DNA of 64,000 nt from Crenobacter cavernae (GCF_003355495.1 NZ_CP031337.1:625001-689000), one strand, 5' to 3'; shown: positions 52,682-61,270, numbered from the stretch's first letter. Notes: a model not told the origin generated them from the sequence alone. Translations and numbers: made by a program.

Positions 52682-52912
52682 ATGACGAACGAGCAATTTG
52701 ACTGCTGCCTGACCCATCGAAGCGGGGCCGCATCGGAAGCGGCCCCGCTGGTGCTGGTGGAAGGGCTAACCGTTGAGGAGGCGAAGGCTAGGACCAAGCT
52801 GGCCGAGTCCACTATCCGCAACGCGAGTGGCGACACCTCTGTGATCGAGCAGCGCAAAGCCGTTATCGAGCCGCTGGCCAAGTCCCTTTTGGCCAGGCTC
52901 GGAGGTCGATAA
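52682..52912 (+). CDS. Small KorA/TrfB-like DNA-binding protein
   Basis: A 76-residue protein: MTNEQFDCCLTHRSGAASEAAPLVLVEGLTVEEAKARTKLAESTIRNA. The pattern EQFD...LVLVEGLT...A..T.L....I.NA resembles the KorA/TrfB repressor family. It begins nine bases after hepT and precedes the transposase, and may control either. Confidence 0.6.
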   Translation: MTNEQFDCCLTHRSGAASEAAPLVLVEGLTVEEAKARTKLAESTIRNASGDTSVIEQRKAVIEPLAKSLLARLGGR

Positions 52913-52955
52913 TCACGCCCCAGAAGAGCCAGACACTGGCCAACGGAAGTATTCC

Positions 52956-54353
52956 ATGCCCGCCAACATTTTAAACTTGCCGCAGTACCGTGTACTGTCG
53001 GTGGAAGAAACCGAACACGACTATCATATCGCTGCCGAACCCGTAGAGCCGACCCGTCAATGCCCGCATTGCGGGTCTTCGCGCTTTCAGGGCTGGGGCG
53101 GCGCTGAGCAGCCGCGCCTGGTCAAAGACCTGCCGATGCACGGCAAGCGCGTGGGCATCTACATCAACCCCAGGCGCTACCGCTGTCAAGCTCAGTCCTG
53201 CCTGAAGACCTTCTTCGTGCCACTGCCTGTGGTGGCCGAAAACCGGCAGATGACGGAACGGCTGGTGAAGTGGCTCAGCCAGCAGTCATTGAAGCGCACC
53301 TTCCTGTCGCTGGCCGATGAAACCGGCGTGGACGAGAAGACCGTCCGCAACATCTTCCGCGACTACATCAACGATCTGGAAGCCAAGGTCACGTTCGAGA
53401 CGCCGAAGTGGATGGGTATCGACGAGATCCACCTGATTAAGCCGCGCTGCGTCATCACCAACATCGAGAGCAACACCGTGGTGGACATGCTGGTCAACCG
53501 CAACAAGGATACGGTGGCCAAGTACCTGTACCAGCTCAAGGGCAAGGAGCAGATCGAGTACGTAGCGATGGACATGTGGCAACCCTACCGGGATGCCGTC
53601 AAGACGGTGTTGCCGGATGCCCGTATCGTGATCGACAAGTTCCACGTCGTGAAGATGGCCAACGAAGCCATCGAGAAGGTGAGAAAGGCGCTGCGGGCCG
53701 AACTGACGCCCAAGCAGCGCCGGGGCCTGATGCACGACCGATTCATCCTGTTGAAGCGTGAACGCGACCTGACGCCGGAAGAGGCGTTCAACCTGGATGA
53801 CTGGACGAAGAACTACCCGGTGCTGGGACAGGCATACCGGCTCAAGGAGGACTTCTACGGCATCTACGAGGCCGAGACCCGGCAACAGGCGCAAGTCCGC
53901 TTCGAGGCTTGGTATCGCGGCGTGACGCCGGACATCTACGAACACTTCGCCGACCTGATTCTAGCCTGGACGAACTGGCAGCCCTATATCCTGAGTTTCT
54001 TTGAGCACCCCGTCACCAATGCCTACACGGAGTCGCTGAGCAACCTGATCCGCTGCACCGACCGCGCTGGGCGCGGCTACTCGTGGGAGGCCCTGCGAGC
54101 CAAGATTCTGTTCACGGAAGGACTGCACAAGAAGCAGTTCATCCGCCCGAAGTTCGAACGTCGCCGACCCGAGACCGTCATGGAGCGGAGCGTCGGCTTC
54201 TACGTGCCAGGTGGCGAAATGGGGTACGGCCTTCCTCCGGGTGCCATCAGCAAGGCCACGACGCGAAACCAACAGGACGGCAAAGGCCAAGAGGTCAATT
54301 ACGGGGTGGACATATCAACACTGGTGCGAATGATCGAGGCTGGGGAGATTTAG
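52956..54353 (+). CDS. ISL3-family transposase
   Basis: A 465-residue transposase. N-terminal zinc finger (CPHCGSSRFQGWG and YRCQAQSCLKTFF), a helix-turn-helix (SLADETGVDEKTVRNIFRDY), and the DDE domain with D in MGIDEIHL, D in DARIVIDKFHVVKMAN and E in TNAYTESLSNLIR. Intact, ending 29 bases before the right inverted end. Confidence 0.93.
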   Translation: MPANILNLPQYRVLSVEETEHDYHIAAEPVEPTRQCPHCGSSRFQGWGGAEQPRLVKDLPMHGKRVGIYINPRRYRCQAQSCLKTFFVPLPVVAENRQMTERLVKWLSQQSLKRTFLSLADETGVDEKTVRNIFRDYINDLEAKVTFETPKWMGIDEIHLIKPRCVITNIESNTVVDMLVNRNKDTVAKYLYQLKGKEQIEYVAMDMWQPYRDAVKTVLPDARIVIDKFHVVKMANEAIEKVRKALRAELTPKQRRGLMHDRFILLKRERDLTPEEAFNLDDWTKNYPVLGQAYRLKEDFYGIYEAETRQQAQVRFEAWYRGVTPDIYEHFADLILAWTNWQPYILSFFEHPVTNAYTESLSNLIRCTDRAGRGYSWEALRAKILFTEGLHKKQFIRPKFERRRPETVMERSVGFYVPGGEMGYGLPPGAISKATTRNQQDGKGQEVNYGVDISTLVRMIEAGEI

Positions 54354-54382
54354 CCCCGACCAACAGGAAAATCCGCAAACCC

Positions 54383-54963
54383 AAAAAGTGCAAAACATTT
54401 ACCACAGCTTCAAGCATTCAACTGGCACTAGCATGTAAAACATGCCTGAGTGAGCAAGTCACCAAGTTGAAAGTGCCAAACAGGTCCAGTTTGCCGCTTG
54501 GTGAGGTAGAGCTGCAGAAGGGCAAAGCACCCCCAAGGAAGATAACTACCCTCCTCGTGCCTTACCCTTGGACTCTGCCGCTCGGAGCCGGCGTCGCCAC
54601 GTCAGGGCACGCGGGTCGTGATGCGACGCCCGCGCACAGCCAGACTATCGGACGGCAGCATCCCGCCCCAGTCACCCTCTAGCTGCTCACACCCAGGTCG
54701 CGTCCATGACTTCCCGCTTGACGCTTTACAGACGGGCGCGGTGGTTTGAGCCCTCTCCTCCGTCCGGAGCGTGTCACGACAGCACAACGCTCATCACAGA
54801 GTAGAGAGCGATTTTAGACATCAGCCCGCTTCTCGACTGGCTCGCTGGATAAGTTGGTTTAAAACACGGCGCTAGACTGAGTCCGACCAACAACTCAACG
54901 CCACTACCAGCCACATAGGCCATAACGCAAGACCGACCACCAGCCTTCCAAGCAGGAGGCCAC
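54383..54963. other. Non-coding region before the large recombinase
   Basis: About 580 bases with no gene that I can support. It includes a small hairpin (GCATGT / ACATGC) near 54432, a GC-rich middle and, at the right, the CAGGAGG ribosome-binding site of the recombinase. Confidence 0.5.
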
Positions 54964-56937
54964 ATGGAAAAAAATTTCCCACAAAAATTCAATAACTTAC
55001 CATCAATTCGTTATTCGGTAACGCAAGTTTATAACGCACCAAATCTCAGCTGGTCTGTTGGCGTCCACGATTCAGCCATGGACGTTACGTACAAACAACT
55101 TATCGAGTTTCATCGCGCCCGTATCGAGGCTGGCTGCGTAGCAGAGGCAGGCACCAGTCAGGTCTTCCGCAACCAGATGTCCACACTGCACGGTTACCTA
55201 GCCTGTTACAGAAAAACGACAGATGGCAATGTCGGGCGTGAGCTGCGTGGCAGCATCGAAGAAAAGATCGCCGATTACCTGGCGGCACTGGGTCAGCAGC
55301 CCAAAACCCTTTCCGACAAGCGCAGTCATTTACGGGCGTGGAAATCCAGCTTTGAGTTGCTTGAACAACGGCTCACCTCCCATACCCCCACTCCCACCAC
55401 TTTTAACCAAGCGTTGCGCGTGGCGGTAGCGGCGACTGGACTCGCCCCGAAGACATTAGCAAAGCAATGTCATATCTCGACGTCGGCCATGCAACGTTGG
55501 ATTGCGGGAGCCAAGCCCAATCGGACAACTCTGCCGGCCCTACGCCGCCTCGAAAATGCCTTGGGTTTGACTCGTGGGACGCTGGAAGGCTTGCTTGGGG
55601 GCCATTTCGACACAACGGCCGATACAACACCCCAACCCATGGAAATTGAGTATCGGCATCGCCTGAGGGAGCGGGTGACGGACCGCTATCTGCTGAAAGC
55701 CGAGCAATTCCTCCCCTCTTTGGCATCGGAATGGCGCGAGTTACTGATTTACAAGACCTCGACCCATCCCCGACTGCAACGACGCAGCGGCGCCATGTGG
55801 CGGCTCTTGCCGCTTACGGCAATCCAAAATAGACCGTCGCCACTCACCCAGGTACACGGACTCGGCTGCACCAGCGCCGATGCGATGTTGGGCCGCCTGC
55901 GCGCCTATTGGGGCTACCTGCGGCGCGAAGTTGCGGACGGCGGTTCCGGACTCCCCGATAGCCACGCGCAGACCCTCGCCAGCTTGGTCGTGCCCGAATG
56001 GGTCGAGGGCTTCATGCAGTTCATGAAACGCCGTGCTCAGGGGAAAACACACCAGAGCCATGCCGTGTTCGCTAGTATCGTGGTCAGCCTGGTCAATCCC
56101 GAGGTCGGTTATCTCGCCCAGAGACCGGAGCTGTACCAAAGACTCCCCATCGAGGCGACTCAGGGGCGCCCATGGGAAAGGCTATGTCATGAAACGCTCT
56201 TGCTGGCGCGGGCATGGAAAAGGGCTGCGCAGGATGTGTCGCGTGACCCCAGCCTACCGATCCAGCCGCTGCTCAGCCTTGCTGAGCCCCTGGCCCCGAT
56301 ACTGCGCACCGTGTCGCGTCTCGACCAGGCCGCCGCAGCGGCGCTACCCGGTAGCGTCCAACAAGCCATTCACAGGCGCGATGCCTTGCTCATTAGTCTG
56401 GCGCTGGTCAACCCATTGCGCCTTCGGACTCTGACGCTCATCACCTATCGCGGCAATACCGGCAATCTGTATCAACGCGGCCACGAGTGGCGATTGCGCT
56501 TCCAAGGGAACGACTTCAAGAACGATCGAGGCTCGCGACAGGACAAATACGACGCCCGTGTCCCAGGCCTGGATGAACGCATTGAGGAATATCTCGTGGA
56601 ATACCGTCCAGTCCTAATAAAGCACTGTCCAGACTGCCCCTACCTGTTCCCGAGCACCCGCAGCCTCGACGGTAAACATACGGGGTTGCACCGTGTTATC
56701 GAAAAAATCACTAAACAATACATCCCGGAGGTATTGAGCTTTGGGCCTCACGCATTTCGTCATCTAGTAGCATCGGCATATCTGAAAGCACATCCAAAGG
56801 ACTATTTGACCGTGGCGCAATTGCTGCATGACGAACTGACGACCGTGATGTCACACTATGCGCATTTATCGGCAGATGATGCCTTTGACCGCCATGCCGA
56901 ACACATTGCCAAGCTAAAGCATCACAGGGGCGATTGA
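54964..56937 (+). CDS. Large tyrosine recombinase with internal HTH
   Basis: A 657-residue protein. The start has AGGAGGCC just upstream. Residues 147-210 form an XRE-like domain (LAPKTLAKQCHISTSAMQRWIAGAKPNRTTLPALRRLENALG), placed between an N-terminal SAM-like region and a long middle. The C-terminal catalytic domain has an arginine in NPLRLRTLTLI, HAFRHLVAS (about 596-600) and the tyrosine in MSHYAHLS (about 632). Typical integrases are 350-450 residues, so this is an unusually long and domain-rich form. Its attachment site is not identified. Confidence 0.83.
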   Translation: MEKNFPQKFNNLPSIRYSVTQVYNAPNLSWSVGVHDSAMDVTYKQLIEFHRARIEAGCVAEAGTSQVFRNQMSTLHGYLACYRKTTDGNVGRELRGSIEEKIADYLAALGQQPKTLSDKRSHLRAWKSSFELLEQRLTSHTPTPTTFNQALRVAVAATGLAPKTLAKQCHISTSAMQRWIAGAKPNRTTLPALRRLENALGLTRGTLEGLLGGHFDTTADTTPQPMEIEYRHRLRERVTDRYLLKAEQFLPSLASEWRELLIYKTSTHPRLQRRSGAMWRLLPLTAIQNRPSPLTQVHGLGCTSADAMLGRLRAYWGYLRREVADGGSGLPDSHAQTLASLVVPEWVEGFMQFMKRRAQGKTHQSHAVFASIVVSLVNPEVGYLAQRPELYQRLPIEATQGRPWERLCHETLLLARAWKRAAQDVSRDPSLPIQPLLSLAEPLAPILRTVSRLDQAAAAALPGSVQQAIHRRDALLISLALVNPLRLRTLTLITYRGNTGNLYQRGHEWRLRFQGNDFKNDRGSRQDKYDARVPGLDERIEEYLVEYRPVLIKHCPDCPYLFPSTRSLDGKHTGLHRVIEKITKQYIPEVLSFGPHAFRHLVASAYLKAHPKDYLTVAQLLHDELTTVMSHYAHLSADDAFDRHAEHIAKLKHHRGD

Positions 56938-57062
56938 TAAGTATGACGCCACAGGCGACACATGCAAGGGATGGCTCAGCACGACCACGTGCTACACCTT
57001 CTGGTGGCTATACGTGGTGCAGGCTCTTTGGCCTGTTCACTTGAACTATCAGGAGGACAACG

Positions 57063-57418
57063 ATGGATGTGAGTCAGCTTTTTGGAACCCGGCTGGATTT
57101 TCATTTTCTGCGCGCCGAGGGCTATCGGTGTTTCGGCCCTGAGACCGGCCCCTTTGTTGCCTACACAGACACCTTGAAGCTCGTTTGTGTATGCGGCCAT
57201 TCCCATCCCACACAGCCCGGCTACCTGCAGCTCGACCGCGCGTGGGACTTTACGATGCCGCTGTTCGAAAATCATATCAGTCTGTCATTCACGTACTTAT
57301 GGCACGGCTGGCAAGCCCGCTTGGGGAGTGCGACAGCGATGGGGGACAATTTACTAGAGGCAGGTATGCGGTTATCGTCTTGGCGGAATTTAGCAAACAA
57401 AACCCAAATCAAAAATAA
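57063..57418 (+). pseudogene. Hypothetical gene after the recombinase, frameshifted
   Basis: With AGGAGGACAACG upstream, the frame reads MDVSQLFGTRLDFHFLRAEGYRCFGPETGPF to TYLWHGWQARLGSATAMG, then continues into the terminator in this frame. Adding one G to the five-G run at about 57340 restores GGQFTRGRYAVIVLAEFSKQNPNQK and a stop at 57418, just before the terminator. A one-base deletion in the G run is the likely cause; a sequencing slip or phase variation is possible. No family is recognised. Confidence 0.55.
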
Positions 57419-57428
57419 AACATTTCAC

Positions 57429-57457
57429 ATCGGGGGCCTTGGCCCCCGATTTTTTTG
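57429..57457 (+). terminator. Strong intrinsic terminator
   Basis: A perfect ten-base stem ATCGGGGGCC / GGCCCCCGAT with loop TT followed by seven T residues. It ends the recombinase transcript. Confidence 0.92.
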
Positions 57458-57521
57458 ACGGGACAATAAGTTGCATAAGTACTGCCAAGCCCGCACAGGA
57501 AGCGGCAGTTAGACACTGGAC

Positions 57522-57877
57522 GGCTTTGTTGCATAACACATTCGCAGGTCGAGTTTCCCCTTCCCTAGACGGATTTCAGGCGTGAGCAACCGTTTTGGGC
57601 ATGCCAAGATGCACGAACCGGTTCAGGATCGCGCAGCGCACATGCACCTCAGCCACTTGACGCTCCGGATTCCGAGCCAGCAGCCTGTCGCCCAGCCGCT
57701 TGAAGCGTTGCATCGCAGTTTCCACCAGGCTGCGCCGATGGTAGCCGCTCCAGCGCTTCCAGATCGCTCGCCCCAAAGGGCCTATCGCCGCCAGTCTGTC
57801 GTTACGGCTGGCCGCCCAAGCGGCTTTGTCTTTCCACGATTTGCCATTCTTGCGCGGCGGAACCACCTTTTCCGCCG
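57522..57877 (-). mobile_element. Truncated IS5-family element
   Basis: It starts with the same end as the 43.1 kb element (GGCTTTGTTGCATAAC) and encodes the last 95 residues of the same transposase (PPRKNGKSWKDKAAWAASRNDRL to LNRFVHLGMPK), then breaks off at about 57877. The other end is missing, so it was cut by a deletion or by the adjoining DNA. Confidence 0.85.
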
Positions 57878-57880
57878 CGT

Positions 57881-58258
57881 TCAGAATTCGGTCGACTTAC
57901 TCGCCGGCATGTAGCCGTTGCCCATGTCCTTGGCTTCGGCTTCGCCCGCGATGACCACCAACGCAGCAGCCAGGCGACGCAGGCTGTCCGGGACGATTTC
58001 CTGCCCGTTTCCCAGCGGGCTATTGAGCATCACCAGTGGGTGACCGTGCCGGTCGCGGCAAATGGTGTACTTGAGTTCTCGCATCTTCGACGGAGCCAGA
58101 GCTGTGCGGATGAAACCGTCAGACATAAACTCCGCCACCAGTTCACCACATGCGGGGCAGTAGCCTTGCTCTTTGTCTTGGCCTCCAGGCACCCCCATTG
58201 GATGCTCGGTGACAATGACCTTTGCGTGGCACTTCTTGCATTCGGTCTCGTAACTCAT
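57881..58258 (-). CDS. Zinc-ribbon protein of unknown function
   Basis: A 125-residue protein with two CxxC pairs (CKKCHAK and CPACGELV), likely one zinc ribbon in residues 7-40, then a helical C-terminus. It overlaps the upstream acetyltransferase gene by ATGA, so it belongs to the same small-gene operon. The C-terminal few residues may have been altered by the IS5 junction. Confidence 0.65.
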   Translation of the reverse strand: MSYETECKKCHAKVIVTEHPMGVPGGQDKEQGYCPACGELVAEFMSDGFIRTALAPSKMRELKYTICRDRHGHPLVMLNSPLGNGQEIVPDSLRRLAAALVVIAGEAEAKDMGNGYMPASKSTEF

Positions 58259-58773
58259 CTCGACTTCTCTCCTGGTTGTGGGCCGGTGGCGTCGGACTGG
58301 CTCTCAATAAGGTGCATGTATGACAAGGCCGGTTGACCAGCAGTATGGTCGATGATTGATTCATGGGTGGCGGAAATCACCATTGCGGCAACCTTCTGCG
58401 AGGCTACATTAGATACGCCGACTACTGCCTCAATGTAAAAAGGACCGTGGCGGCCTAAGTCCCACCGCATCTCTTCAATACTTTTTTCGAGGACATCTTT
58501 GGCAATGCCTTGGTTACGGAAGGGTTCCGCAACTGCGTAGCCAACCTGAAAGCAGGGGATACGATTGTGGTAGCCGCTATGAACATAAACGACGATGGCC
58601 TTGACCGTGTCGTTCTCGGTGAGTGCATAGGTAAGACGCTGCTCTCCCTCCGCATCGTCCAGCAGCATCGTCAGATGCTCATAAATCTGGCAGGGCACGG
58701 GAGCGATCTTCCCATTCAAATGTGCCTGCTGATAACTGAGCAGGCCAATATGTGGGTCAGCCATTTTTGGCAT
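58255..58773 (-). CDS. GNAT-family acetyltransferase
   Basis: A 172-residue protein. The start at 58773 has GAGGAAG upstream. CFQVGYAVAEPFRNQGIAKDVLEKSIEEM is the acetyl-CoA motif A (Q/RxxGxG/A region), preceded by the strand VKAIVVYVHSGYHNR. The substrate is unknown; some GNATs in islands are toxins or modify tRNA. It overlaps the zinc-ribbon gene by ATGA. Confidence 0.72.
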   Translation of the reverse strand: MPKMADPHIGLLSYQQAHLNGKIAPVPCQIYEHLTMLLDDAEGEQRLTYALTENDTVKAIVVYVHSGYHNRIPCFQVGYAVAEPFRNQGIAKDVLEKSIEEMRWDLGRHGPFYIEAVVGVSNVASQKVAAMVISATHESIIDHTAGQPALSYMHLIESQSDATGPQPGEKSR

Positions 58774-58954
58774 TGGTTTCTTCCTCATTCTTGAGCCGAT
58801 CGACCCGCTTTTTCGGCTGCCGGCCGGCGCGGGCACCCGCCTGGGCGCGATGAATTTCCGGGTTAGTGGGTAATGCTGGTTTCAGGCGGGCTGAATGGAT
58901 AACACTTCTGCTTTTGCCAGTTCGCGTAACGTTCTGGTCAGAACGGTAGCCCAT
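58757..58954 (-). CDS. Small basic hypothetical protein
   Basis: A 65-residue basic frame (MGYRSDQNVTRTGKSRSVIHSARLKPALP to KKRVDRLKNEEETNAKNG). It overlaps both neighbours by 17 bases. A 38-base segment here (near 58.83 kb) is similar to one at 60.67 kb. A longer form starting at 58990 is possible. Confidence 0.45.
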   Translation of the reverse strand: MGYRSDQNVTRTGKSRSVIHSARLKPALPTNPEIHRAQAGARAGRQPKKRVDRLKNEEETNAKNG

Positions 58955-59207
58955 GTCGCCGGCACCATTCATACTCACTGCGGAACGCATCTGCAGTGTT
59001 CGCCGCGTGCAGTTCCTGCTCCCAGCTCACCTCGTCGGCCCGGGCCGCTTGAAAGGTAGCCATGCGCTTTTTGCCATCCGCATCGGTCCAGTTGACACCG
59101 AACACGAGGTAAAGCGGGCGGCCATGCCTGCGGTTATCAACGCGAAAGTGGCGCGATACGCCATTACGCCACCAGCTCTGCTTGTTCCTCTGCGGCTCGC
59201 TACGCAT
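58938..59207 (-). CDS. Hypothetical protein
   Basis: An 89-residue protein. The start at 59207 has GGAAAGGAA upstream. MRSEPQRNKQSWWRNGVSRHFRVDNRRHGRPLYLVFGVNWTDADGKKRMATFQAA shows a strand-turn-strand layout like the N-terminal DNA-binding fold of AP2/phage integrases, then an acidic helix. Function is unknown. Confidence 0.6.
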   Translation of the reverse strand: MRSEPQRNKQSWWRNGVSRHFRVDNRRHGRPLYLVFGVNWTDADGKKRMATFQAARADEVSWEQELHAANTADAFRSEYEWCRRHGLPF

Positions 59208-59220
59208 TCGTTCCTTTCCG

Positions 59221-59718
59221 TTACCTTGATCGGGCTGCTTCCAGGTCGCGGCGGGCCACATCGTTGGCGACCATTGTGTCCGTATATTTGCTCTCCAATT
59301 GCGAAATTTTGATGGCCAGCGCGTGCACCAACCCAATCCCCTGCGCGAGTTCTACCTCGGTCGTCGCAGCAGCATAGCGATGCACGGTTTCAAGTTCGGA
59401 CTTCAGGGAGGCTATGGCCGCTTGGTCCGTCTCTAAATCACGATCCCAGAGTTGCTTAGTTCCAGAATTGAACGCCCCAGCTGCGGCCAGTACGGAGTTG
59501 CGTGAAGCGGTCGCGCGGCGGAGAAGGTCCGGGATTTCATCGAGCTGGGAATTCGCGACCACCAGCGCCTTTTCCAGCTTCAACCGCAAATCCAGCGCCT
59601 TATGCGTTGCTGCCAGACGTATCGCTTTGCTTCCGGTGATTGCCCCATAGATGCCTGTCACGGTGCCAACTGCACCGGTTATCAAGCCTATGTAGCTCAT
59701 CCATACGGGTTCAGCCAT
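59221..59718 (-). CDS. Membrane-anchored coiled-coil protein
   Basis: A 165-residue protein: one membrane span at about residues 7-30 (MSYIGLITGAVGTVTGIYGAI), then a long helical region with heptads (LDLRLKLEKALVVANSQLDEIPDLLRRA onward). Start at 59718 with GGGAGG upstream. Its start overlaps the stop of a 31-codon ORF. No family is recognised. Confidence 0.6.
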   Translation of the reverse strand: MAEPVWMSYIGLITGAVGTVTGIYGAITGSKAIRLAATHKALDLRLKLEKALVVANSQLDEIPDLLRRATASRNSVLAAAGAFNSGTKQLWDRDLETDQAAIASLKSELETVHRYAAATTEVELAQGIGLVHALAIKISQLESKYTDTMVANDVARRDLEAARSR

Positions 59719-59806
59719 CATTCCTCCCGTAATCCGTGTCTTCGCGCTTGGCGGTTGAAACAAGCTCCAATAGCCGTGTTTGCTGATAGGTGAGGTTTTT
59801 GTCCAT
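59711..59806 (-). CDS. 31-residue ORF overlapping the membrane-protein start
   Basis: ATG at 59806 to TGA at 59711 reads MDKNLTYQQTRLLELVSTAK then REDTDYGRNDG. Its stop overlaps the next start (ATGGCTGA), as in translationally coupled genes, and its composition looks natural. It may be a leader peptide or a small protein. Confidence 0.45.
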   Translation of the reverse strand: MDKNLTYQQTRLLELVSTAKREDTDYGRNDG

Positions 59807-59819
59807 TGCAGGTTTCTGA

Positions 59820-60086
59820 TCAACTCAGGTCGTAGTCCCGCTCAAGCGAATTTTCAGCCAGCGGACACTCCCGTAGCGTCTGTAACATGACATGCCCATC
59901 CACCACCCTGCGCATCACATTGCGCAGGGCCTCCAGAGAGGCGTCCGTTTGCAGCTCCACTTCAACATCCGGAAACTGGTCATCAGGCTTGGCTTGCAGC
60001 GCTGTAATCAGCCCGACTTTCAGGCACTCCTGGTGGAAGCGCTTCACATCTGCCTGGCACTCCGCCCTGAAAGAATAAATTGCCAT
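59820..60086 (-). CDS. Hypothetical protein
   Basis: An 88-residue acidic protein (MAIYSFRAECQADVKRFHQECLKVGLITALQAKPDDQFPDVEVELQTDASLEALRNVMRRV) with AAAGGA upstream. The strand-helix-strand-helix layout suggests a small ferredoxin-like fold. No family is recognised. It is part of the minus-strand small-gene operon. Confidence 0.6.
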   Translation of the reverse strand: MAIYSFRAECQADVKRFHQECLKVGLITALQAKPDDQFPDVEVELQTDASLEALRNVMRRVVDGHVMLQTLRECPLAENSLERDYDLS

Positions 60087-60106
60087 TTAACTGTCCTTTT
60101 CCGGCC

Positions 60107-60313
60107 CTAGCTGTTAAGCAGTTTTTGCAGTGCTGTACTGGTGGACTGCGCATCCAGGATGGCTTTGTCCTGCTGGCGGAGAGCAACCGCGCATGCTGCC
60201 ATGTCACCTTTTTCAGAAGCCTCCAGGGCTTTGCGTTGACATTGATTAATTGCCAACAGGTGGACATTCAGAAGGGTTTCAGTCAATTCAATAAGGTCTT
60301 GCTTGTTTGCCAT
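60107..60313 (-). CDS. Hypothetical helical protein
   Basis: A 68-residue helical protein (MANKQDLIELTETLLNVHLLAINQCQRKALEASEKGDMAACAVALRQQDKA). The start at 60313 is chosen for AGCGGAA upstream and because the longer frame has unnatural composition. Confidence 0.58.
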   Translation of the reverse strand: MANKQDLIELTETLLNVHLLAINQCQRKALEASEKGDMAACAVALRQQDKAILDAQSTSTALQKLLNS

Positions 60314-60329
60314 GATAATTTTCCGCTGC

Positions 60330-60632
60330 TTAGAGGGTGTCCGCTGCCGCCCGAGCAGCGTCCAACAAATCGTGCACGATCGCGGCAACCTGTTTGGTGG
60401 CAACTTCCTTACTTGGAGTTGGAAATTTGTTCTGAACGGACACGACTCCGGTTACGTCGCCCTCTGCCTCACTCCCCTGGCGCAGCCATTCGGTGACCGT
60501 TCGGATAGCATCGTCTCGCCCCATATCCCCAGCAGCGACAAGCGGCGCCGCTGTCCGCGCAATCTGTTTCGCGCAGTCCTCACGGTACTGTTCTTCAGCC
60601 TCTTCAACTGCCAGCGTCGATCCGATACCCAT
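60330..60632 (-). CDS. Hypothetical acidic protein
   Basis: A 100-residue acidic helical protein (MGIGSTLAVEEAEEQYREDCAKQIARTAAPLVAAGDMGRDDAIRTVTEWL). It is the first gene of the minus-strand small-gene cluster, 16 bases before the next. No family is recognised. Confidence 0.58.
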   Translation of the reverse strand: MGIGSTLAVEEAEEQYREDCAKQIARTAAPLVAAGDMGRDDAIRTVTEWLRQGSEAEGDVTGVVSVQNKFPTPSKEVATKQVAAIVHDLLDAARAAADTL

Positions 60633-60750
60633 TATCGATTCCTATCTTGTCTGATCCCGGCTACCGGCCGGCGCGGGCGCTCTAGGGCGCGATGATGAAA
60701 GCTTGCAGATGCCGGCGACCACCGGCATGAACAAGGCTTTTCCGAGTCGG

Positions 60751-61005
60751 TTATTGAACGATCCAGCGCCCGTTGCGCTTGATCTCATCGTGCATGGCGT
60801 CCGGGGCCAGGTCCAGCTCGTCCGGCCAGGTCACTACCCCATCGACCACCTGCACGGCCTCGAACGCCTGCGGGTTGATCAGGTGCGCGAACACGCCCCG
60901 GAAGAACGACGGCTTGAACTCCATTTCGCCCTGCACGCCGTCGCGGAACTGGACGAACAGCGTATGCGGCCCGGCCACCTTGACGTTCACCACATCCCAT
61001 TCCAT
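60751..61005 (-). CDS. DUF2442-family protein
   Basis: An 84-residue protein: MEWDVVNVKVAGPHTLFVQFRDGVQGEMEFKPSFFRGVFAHLINPQAFEAVQVVDGVVTWPDELDLAPDAM is a clear DUF2442 domain. The family often pairs with DUF4160 in islands and has been suggested to act in toxin-antitoxin-like pairs; the role is unproven. It begins four bases after the DUF4160 gene. Confidence 0.82.
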   Translation of the reverse strand: MEWDVVNVKVAGPHTLFVQFRDGVQGEMEFKPSFFRGVFAHLINPQAFEAVQVVDGVVTWPDELDLAPDAMHDEIKRNGRWIVQ

Positions 61006-61009
61006 CACA

Positions 61010-61270
61010 TTACTCCAGCGGTTGAATCGGTTTCGGGTGCTGCATCTGGCGGCACAGCTCCCAATCTTCCAGCAGCTCGGCGCGGTGCGTTTGCGCCCAC
61101 TCCCGCACCAAGGCGAGCGCCCGGCGCGGCAGTTTGCCTTGGCTAACCTCCAGCGTTTGGATATCAACGACAGCCTTGAATTCGCCGTACTTCACATGGA
61201 AGTGGGCCGGTGCGTGGTCATTGAAAAACATCTGGATCAAGATGCCGTAAAAGTGGCTGATGGTCGGCAT
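61010..61270 (-). CDS. DUF4160-family protein
   Basis: An 86-residue protein: MPTISHFYGILIQMFFNDHAPAHFHVKYGEFKAVVDIQTLEV, with the conserved ND-APAHFHxxYGE block of DUF4160. It lies directly downstream of two strong palindromes and upstream of its DUF2442 partner. Confidence 0.83.
   Translation of the reverse strand: MPTISHFYGILIQMFFNDHAPAHFHVKYGEFKAVVDIQTLEVSQGKLPRRALALVREWAQTHRAELLEDWELCRQMQHPKPIQPLE

Larger units (their letters stand above)
51856..54382 (+). mobile_element. ISL3-type transposon carrying a MNT/HEPN module
   Basis: Inverted ends GGATATGCGGAAAAACCTGT (from 51856, continuing TGGT) and the inverse of GGGTTTGCGGATTTTCCTGT (to 54382) share the core GCGGA-4-CCTGTTGGT. Inside are mntA, hepT, a small KorA-like gene and an intact ISL3 transposase, all on the plus strand, 2,527 bases in total. 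I see no eight-base target duplication. Confidence 0.72.
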
